A stretch of DNA of 64,000 nucleotides, taken from the NCBI GenBank assembly GCA_029339195.1, contig JAPTJF010000248.1:1-64000 (forward strand), written 5' to 3'. The position numbers and the translations under genes were made by a program. This document shows positions 58,801 through 64,000 of this stretch, piece by piece (positions within the stretch are counted from its first letter, which is position 1; each line of letters begins with the position of its first letter). The notes below the pieces were generated by a model. It saw only the letters and a program-made list of their open reading frames with translations. It was not told the DNA's origin and did not search any database. Source of the DNA: Micractinium sp. NFX-FRZ (taxonomy: Eukaryota; Chlorophyta; Trebouxiophyceae; Chlorellales; Chlorellaceae).

Positions 58801-60186
58801 GCCGGCTGCCCTGCTGTCTAGCTTACCTGGCTGCTCTCAGGCCCGCCTGCTGCTGGGCTTCCCAGTTTTCCCAATGGCTCTGCATCTTGCAATCAATCAT
58901 GTACACTTGAACTGAACGGAGCGAGCAGGACCGCCGTGCCTGCTCCGCTCGGCCCGCCAGCGTGGCAGGGCCCCGCTCAGCGACGTGCAGGCGGCCTTCC
59001 GCCCTGCCAGCCCTCCCTCCCTGGCCCCGAGACCACCCCCCTGGCCTGCACCTCACCTGCCATTGGCCGAGGCAGTAAAGCCTCTGCACAGTGACAGGCA
59101 CATCAACCCGGCTGTACCTGCCCTGCAGGCGACCTGGCGCCCGGCAACGTCCTGCTGGTGGGGGCGCAGCCGCAGCGGCGCTCCGACCCGCGCAGTTTCC
59201 AGGCCAAGGCAGGCGGGGGGGAGGGCTGAAGGGCTGGGGCTGGAGGGCTGCGAGGGGTGAACTTTGATGGGGGTGAAGGGCTGGGGGGAGGGCTGGGCAG
59301 GCTGTGTGTTGGTGGCATTTGCAGGGCACGCAAACACGCAGCGGTGGGCAGCAGTGGCCGGGAGCCGCTGCGAAGCCCACAATGTGGGTGGTTTGCTGCA
59401 ATGTGCTCTGCTGCGGCGGCGGCCCTGGCAGCAAGTTGGAGTGCCTGGGGAGTGCCGGCGGGCAGGGCCTGGTGGGCGGTTTCCGCGCCCCCAACACCAC
59501 CAGCCCACCCTGCCCCCGCTTTGCCTCCCAGCCGAGTGCCCCCCAACTTGTGCCACCCTCCGCAGGTGGGCGACTTTGGGCTCAGCCGTCTGGCGAGCAG
59601 CGAGCGTGCGCTGCATGCCGGCACCGTGGGCACCGTCTCCCACATGCCTCCTGAAGTGGTGGACCGTGACTTGCTCACCAAGGCGGCTGATGTCTACTCC
59701 TTTGGTGTGCTGTGCTGGGAGATGCTGAGCGGGCGGCGTGCCTGGGCGGGGCGCAGCCCCGTGCAGATCCTCATCGCTCGCTCTACACAAAAGGAGGGGC
59801 TGGCCGTGCCGCCTGGCTGCCCGCCGCGCTTCAAGGTGATCGGGCCGCTGCATGCATCGGCATGCAACTGATTTGTCAGGGTGCGTTGGCGCCTTTTCGC
59901 GCAAGGGCGGAGCGCCGGGCGAGCTCCGCAGCCTCGCTTCTGCTGCTGCGACCCAACCGCATGCCCCGCCCCTTCTCACGCCGTGCTCTCCTGCCGCACC
60001 CACCCACGTCCCGTGCTTCCCGTGTTCCCTCCCCGTCCCCCCCCTCAGTCCCTGGTTGAGTCCTGCCTGAGGGAGGACCACACCCAGCGGCCCACCTTTG
60101 ACGCCATTGTGGGGGAGCTGGAGCAGATAATGGCGGAGGCGGATGCGGGGGCGGGGGCGGGGCCGGCATCGCCCGCCTCGCCTTAG
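50317..60186 (+). CDS. GAF-PAS-TKL protein kinase with acylation-type N-terminus
   Basis: 23 exons: 50317-50525, 50741-50816, 51188-51266, 51609-51667, 52147-52239, 52583-52652, 53069-53130, 53608-53668, 53929-54030, 54252-54410, 54693-54797, 55373-55530, 55673-55810, 56280-56329, 56557-56614, 56871-56938, 57390-57450, 57749-57865, 58153-58260, 58520-58568, 59129-59208, 59566-59835, 60049-60186. They join in frame to 789 aa. MGCGHS at the start fits myristoylation (Gly2) and palmitoylation (Cys3), hence membrane anchoring. Residues about 70-215 are a GAF domain (VPIAVVGLIDDERLWLKS, HSFCDASL, YVRFYTGAPL, GSLGIMD). A PAS domain follows at about 240-400 (GWPILYVNENWCSDTGFSE). Kinase from about 466: GKGAYG 473-478, Lys493, HGDLAPGN 627-634 (Gly in HRD), DFG 657-659, MPPE 681-684. 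A sensor kinase is likely; the signal is unknown. Introns 19 and 21 have GC donors. Confidence 0.85.
52756..52809 (+). repeat. TG microsatellite in kinase intron 6
   Basis: About 27 uninterrupted TG units, preceded by shorter TG runs from 52696. Confidence 0.9.
53204..53343 (+). repeat. Two relics of exon 7 in intron 7
   Basis: 53204-53252 and 53309-53343 are diverged copies of the exon 7 end and donor (53093-53140). The first keeps GAGCTCGTAGTGCTGGAGAT and GCGGGACAAGATGGGTGGG. The second keeps GAGCTGGCGGTGCGGGAGAT. Confidence 0.75.
55168..55300 (+). repeat. Two relics of exon 12 start in intron 11
   Basis: CAGAGCTCAAGGCGTGCC (about 55170-55187) and CAGCGCAGCTCAAGGTTCTG (about 55271-55290) resemble the exon 12 acceptor and first codons at 55371-55400. 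Confidence 0.6.
55888..55940 (+). repeat. Relic of exon 13 end in intron 13
   Basis: About 50 bp, including GACATGCGCA and CGCCCCTTTGGCCTGG, copy the exon 13 end at 55764-55813. The copied donor reads GCGACG instead of GTGAGC. Confidence 0.75.
56313..56550 (+). repeat. Triplicated exon 14 splice donor (units of about 76 bp)
   Basis: GCTGCTGGGCAAGTGAG plus about 60 bp of intron is repeated three times in a row. The copies start at about 56319, 56394 and 56470. Only the first copy is linked to the exon 14 body; the third runs toward the exon 15 acceptor. Confidence 0.85.
56962..57047 (+). repeat. TGGACTTAG repeats and a relic of the exon 16 end
   Basis: Five short TGGACTTAG-type units lead into TATGCTGGAGGCGCTGCTCA plus GGTGGG at 57018-57047, a copy of the exon 16 end and donor (56917-56944). 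Confidence 0.8.
57843..57925 (+). repeat. Triplicated exon 18 donor (units of about 29 bp)
   Basis: The exon 18 end TGTGGATTGTGCAGCAG plus GTGAGGCATTG is followed by two more diverged units that keep a GTG after the AGG. Confidence 0.7.
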
Positions 60187-61287
60187 CCGGCCCCGGCTGA
60201 GCTGACGCAGCTTGCGGCAGTGCAGCGGCTTCGACCGCCTGCTTCATCCACCGCTTGGGCGGCCCAGCCTGAGCTGGTGACGTGCGCAATGCTGGTGGCC
60301 TCACCTGCCACCCACCGCGCCCTGCTTTGCACCCGTACAATCCCTTTGCCAAAACCTGGCCCAAAACAAGCCAATATATTTGAACCACTCCATGGTCCCG
60401 GCACCTGGCCTGCTGCCTTGGAGCTTCCAGTCGAGGAACCCTTCAGTCACCCCGCTGCCATGCGGCGTGCGGCGCACAACCTCCCAAATATGTACCCCAT
60501 GTACCCGTGCTGTACTTTCAGCCCCGCACAGCGCACATTGCTGTACATCGCATGCATTCACTCAGCCCCCGCCTGCCTAACCTTCCTTGTGTACGTCTGT
60601 GTGCCTTCCACCCATCACACCCACCCCGTTTGCCTTGTTGCCCTGGCATCAGAAGCACGGGCCACTCTCACCTGCCCCCAACGCCGTGCTGTACTTTCAT
60701 CCTCCCCTTTGCCCTGCCCTGCCCTGCTCAACCCTCTGCCTCCAGGTGGAGCTGATGGTCGTCTGCCTGTGCACGCCCCCTTCTGCACCGCCTTGCGATC
60801 CCTGGCTGCTGCCCGGAAGCTTCATTTGTCGGTCTCCATGAATGATGCCGGCAATCGCCGTTGCTGCAGCAGAAGCAGAAGTGTCCTGCAGCAGAAGCAG
60901 AAGTGTCGCGTTGGAAGCCACACTTAACACAACAACAACACCGCTTCAGCAGCAGGGTGCAGGAGGCCGGCAGCCCAGGGAGTGCGCAGGTTGCACGGTG
61001 GATCCACATGCACGGCAGCAGCAAGGAACAGCAGGGAGGAACAGCAGCCGGCAGCAGCAGCAGCCGGTCCGGGCTGCCGGGCAGCATCAGCAGATGGCAT
61101 CAGCGGCAGTGGCAGGAGCAGCGGCAGCAGGCAACAGCGGCAGCAGCAGCCGGCAACAGTCAACATGTTGCAGCAGGCAGCAGCTGGAAGAACCGGCGGC
61201 AACGTCCCAAGCTGTCGGCTGGCACTCCCACAGGGGTCCACAGCCCGCAGCCCTTGCAAGTGGCGTGTGCGCACAGTTCACGGGTGC
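60187..61287. other. 3' region between convergent genes, CAG-rich
   Basis: It follows the GAF-PAS kinase stop. CGTGCTGTACTTTCA-type motifs occur twice. 60860-61200 is rich in interrupted CAG/GCAGCAG units. Open frames there are low-complexity products of the repeats. No TGTAA for the kinase was found. Confidence 0.4.
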
Positions 61288-61292
61288 TTACA
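61288..61292 (-). terminator. TGTAA polyadenylation signal of the secreted-protein gene
   Basis: Coding-strand TGTAA about 470 bp after the stop at 61760. Confidence 0.45.
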
Positions 61293-61759
61293 TGTTTACC
61301 CACGAAAGTGTGCTTCACGAGCATCATACGAATTGGGAGTTCACCCACCCCATGCTATCCTAGCCGAGGACGCAGATGAGCATGAAGGGGCGGGTGCAAA
61401 GCAGATCACAGAGCAGAAGTGCGCAATGTTGGGAATGAAGGGTGGGGCTGTTGTGCAGGGTCACGGAGGCAGATCAGCGGAGGCAGATCAGAGAAAAGCA
61501 GATCACGGAGGCAAGATAGCTGGCCGAGGCGGGCCCGCAAATGGGGCCCACACCTCTGTTGGGTTCGACTCAGCCTCACGGGGGCAACCTTCAGTCTCGA
61601 TCTTCAGCCGTCTTCCGGGGCCAGCAGCCGGCAGGGGCAGGCGGGGGAGGGCGGGACCACGGGCGAGGGGAGGCCAGGGGGCACCTACTGGTGCCACAAG
61701 GTCCCACCCCCCCGCCGACCGCGCCTTCCACCCAACCGTGGGCGCCGAGCCACGTGTGC

Positions 61760-63502
61760 TCAGCAGCGGCTGTACTTGGGGGGGCTCGTGAGGATCTGAA
61801 AACATTTAAGGAAAAAGGGGGGGCGAAGAGGGGTCGGGGGTGGGTTAGCAACCGGCGGCAGGGGGGCGGGGTGAGTGGGTGGGCCCCTGTTGTGAGGGCA
61901 GGCTAGCAGCAATCGGGGCCGGGGGCGCGGCGGGGGCGTGCAGGTTTGCAGCCGGTCAGGGGCCAAGCAAGAAAGGGGGGAAGGGGCGTGCAGGTTGGCA
62001 GGCATGGGCGGCTGGCATGGGCCCTCCTCACCTCATCCCCCCACCCGAGACCAGGACCCACCACGCCCACGCCCTCACCTGCTTGTATCCCTTGTTGACC
62101 ACGGCATTCACGTAGAGGGTCTGCTTGGACTGGCACAGCTGGAAGGCCTTGAGGGCCGCGTTGGAGGCAAACCTGCGGGGTGAGGGGAGCGGGCGGGGCG
62201 CGGGGCGGGTCGGGGCGAGTGAAGCAGCAACCAATAGGGATGCGCTGGGCTGGGTGCCCGTGGAGACGCAGTTGCGAGAGGGGGCGCGCTCTTGGATGGC
62301 CGGCAGAGTGTGGGTATAATTGGTGGGGTGGCACCCCACGGGCCTCACACGTCGGCGCTGGCGCGCTGCCCCCACAGCTCCTGCTTTCTATGCAGGGCCA
62401 GGGCAGGCGAGGCGGGTTGGGGCACCCAGAGAGCGGCCCTCTTGTGTGCACCAACTAGTGGCTGCCAACTCACTTGTAATAAATGTAGGTGTTGCACACG
62501 CCTGCAGGTGCACGGGGCGGGAGGTTGGGTGGCATGTTGAGGGTCAGTTGTGGTACCAGCATGCTGGCAGAAGCAGGTCCGCGGGTTGGGCTGCTGCCCT
62601 GGTTGTACTGGCAGGCACGCGCTTTAGTGCGGCAGCTGGCTCTGAACGCCACACACAGGTGGGGCGGCTTCGACTGGCAGGCAGGCCTGGGCCCCAGCTG
62701 ACGTGGCGGGCCCAACATCAGGCAGGTGCAAAGCACGCGGTGTCAGAGTGAGCTCACCATACTTGGCGGCGCCGCTCTTGCCGCTGCCGCGCCTGGTTTC
62801 GTTGGTCTCCACAATGGTCACCTGCAGCCAGGGAGGCGCCAGCAGTGAATCAGTGTGGAACACACACATGTTTTCCGGCAAACCAGCCAGCCTAGTGCCG
62901 ACGAGGTGCGCCCATCTGTCGGTCTGGCAGAGCCCCTGCGGAATCAGACTGTAAACCCCCAAAGCAAAGCAAAGCGTGCCCGCTGGCTGGAAGGCTGCAA
63001 TGCATTGCCCCGCTCCAGCCAGGAGCCCCATGTGAGCAGGTGTGCGCTCACCTTGCTGCCGCACAGGCGGAAGAGCGTGTTCTTCAGGCCGAACAGGTTG
63101 GGGGCCTTCCAGCAGGAGCGGTTACAGTTGGTGCCGGCTGCGTGCAAGGGGAGGGGGAGGGGGACACGGTGCGGCGGCGGGTGGTGAGGTGGTCAGTCGG
63201 CGGGCCGAAAGCGAGTCTTGCAGGCGGCTGCAGTCGCGGCAAGCATTCACGCTGCTGCAAAAAACAACCGATCGGCGAGGCGGGTTGCTACGGCAGCCCA
63301 ACTGCAAGCAATGGGCGTGCGCCATTCAAGCGGCCATGGACGCGCGAACTGCCGCGAGGAAGTGCGAAACGATTTTGAAGCACGTAAAACCGGCATAAAA
63401 CTCACGAGGAGGAGCGTCGTAAGCGGGAGCAGCGTGCACGGCCGAAGAGGCCAGCAGCATGATGGCGAGGGCCAGGCCCAGGGCAGCAGCGCGGTTGGCC
63501 AT
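61760..63502 (-). CDS. Small secreted six-cysteine protein
   Basis: Six exons in transcription order: 63502-63406, 63137-63052, 62821-62758, 62501-62474, 62172-62079, 61795-61760. They join in frame to 134 aa. The ATG is followed by a textbook signal peptide (ALGLALAIMLLASSAVHA), with cleavage likely near residue 25. The mature part has six Cys at 37, 41, 58, 85, 105 and 134, the last being the final residue, so three disulfides are possible. It is basic, with conserved-looking aromatic stretches (CNTYIYYK, LFGLKNTLFRLC) and a Gly/Ser hinge (RRGSGKSGAAKYG). No family is recognised. A cell-wall, adhesion or peptide-ligand role is possible but unproven. Exon 4 is only 28 nt and the last exon 36 nt. 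Confidence 0.7.
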
Positions 63503-64000
63503 GGCGGCGTGTCAGAGACTCTCTGCACCAAGTTTGGAAAAGAGCTGAAGGCAGAAGAGTGGAGATGCATGCCCTGCCGTGCCCTAAAAGCCCTCCTCGA
63601 GGGTGCGGCTGCATCTGCAGGGCCTGTGCCTGCAGATGATCGCCGAGCATCCGGAGGGCGCCTGTGCATGCAAAATGGGGTGCGATCCGAGTGTACTGAA
63701 CGCTGCCAGCACAGTGCGATCCGATGGGACGGCTGTGCAAGCAAAGGGCGACAAGGCCCCTCTGCACGGCCCCTGCTGGCCAGCCCTGGGGATGCGCACG
63801 AAGAGATGTGGGCCTGCTTACCTGAAATCTCATCTGTGACTAAAGCAAATCGCCGTGACTGTGCAAGGCTCCTCCGGGTGGGTGCTGCCCGGGGGCCCCT
63901 GGAGGTCATCGTGGTTGCACCTGCCCCCGCCGCCGTCGGGTATGTGCTTGCCGCCGCCGCCCCTTGAGCCCACCCCTCATCGTGGCACAGGCTTGGAGGG
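63503..64000. other. Right edge, upstream of the secreted-protein gene
   Basis: Probably promoter and 5'UTR of the minus-strand gene. Overlapping frames on both strands show no domain or splice-linked partner. No TATA box is seen. Confidence 0.35.

Noticed and set aside
60842..61379. Poly-Gln/Ser open frames after the GAF-PAS kinase
   Set aside because: They arise from interrupted CAG repeats in three frames, and no start, splice or domain evidence supports them.

Overview
The window looks like nuclear DNA of a unicellular green alga, most likely a trebouxiophyte of the Chlorella/Micractinium type. It is very GC-rich. Genes are broken into many short exons by introns of roughly 100-500 bp with GT-AG or GC-AG ends. 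TGTAA polyadenylation signals, the usual green-algal type, lie downstream of several stop codons. There is no bacterial operon structure and no RNA gene that I can recognise. All exon coordinates were read by hand from splice consensus, frame continuity and family alignment from memory; none has been computed.

Layout, left to right: the 3' end of an unidentified gene (+, 1-549); receptor-like kinase RLK1 (+, 1783-9683); a coiled-coil, NLS-bearing protein (-, 11458-13043); a multi-pass membrane protein (-, 14788-17145); a SnRK2-type kinase (-, 17626-22452); a second membrane protein, possibly related to the first (+, 24172-25510); a MAP3K-epsilon-type kinase with a long armadillo-like tail (-, 26734-40069, 28 exons); RLK2, an intact inverted copy of RLK1 (-, 41218-48984); a GAF-PAS-TKL kinase with an MGC N-terminus (+, 50317-60186, 23 exons); and a small secreted six-cysteine protein (-, 61760-63502).

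Five of the ten supported genes are protein kinases of four classes: a transmembrane receptor (twice), a stress-type SnRK2, a MAP3K and a GAF/PAS sensor kinase. The window is therefore a signalling-gene cluster. The sequence does not show that the kinases act in one pathway. RLK1 and RLK2 share all 22 exons and all intron phases, and the duplicated block runs from about 50 bp before the start codon into the 3'UTR.

The most unusual feature is in the introns. In at least four genes they carry fragmentary extra copies of the neighbouring exon ends, usually with the splice site included. This suggests introns here grow by local tandem duplication across exon-intron junctions. The RLK1/RLK2 pair allows this to be dated: one relic is shared by both copies, and another has been amplified further in RLK2.
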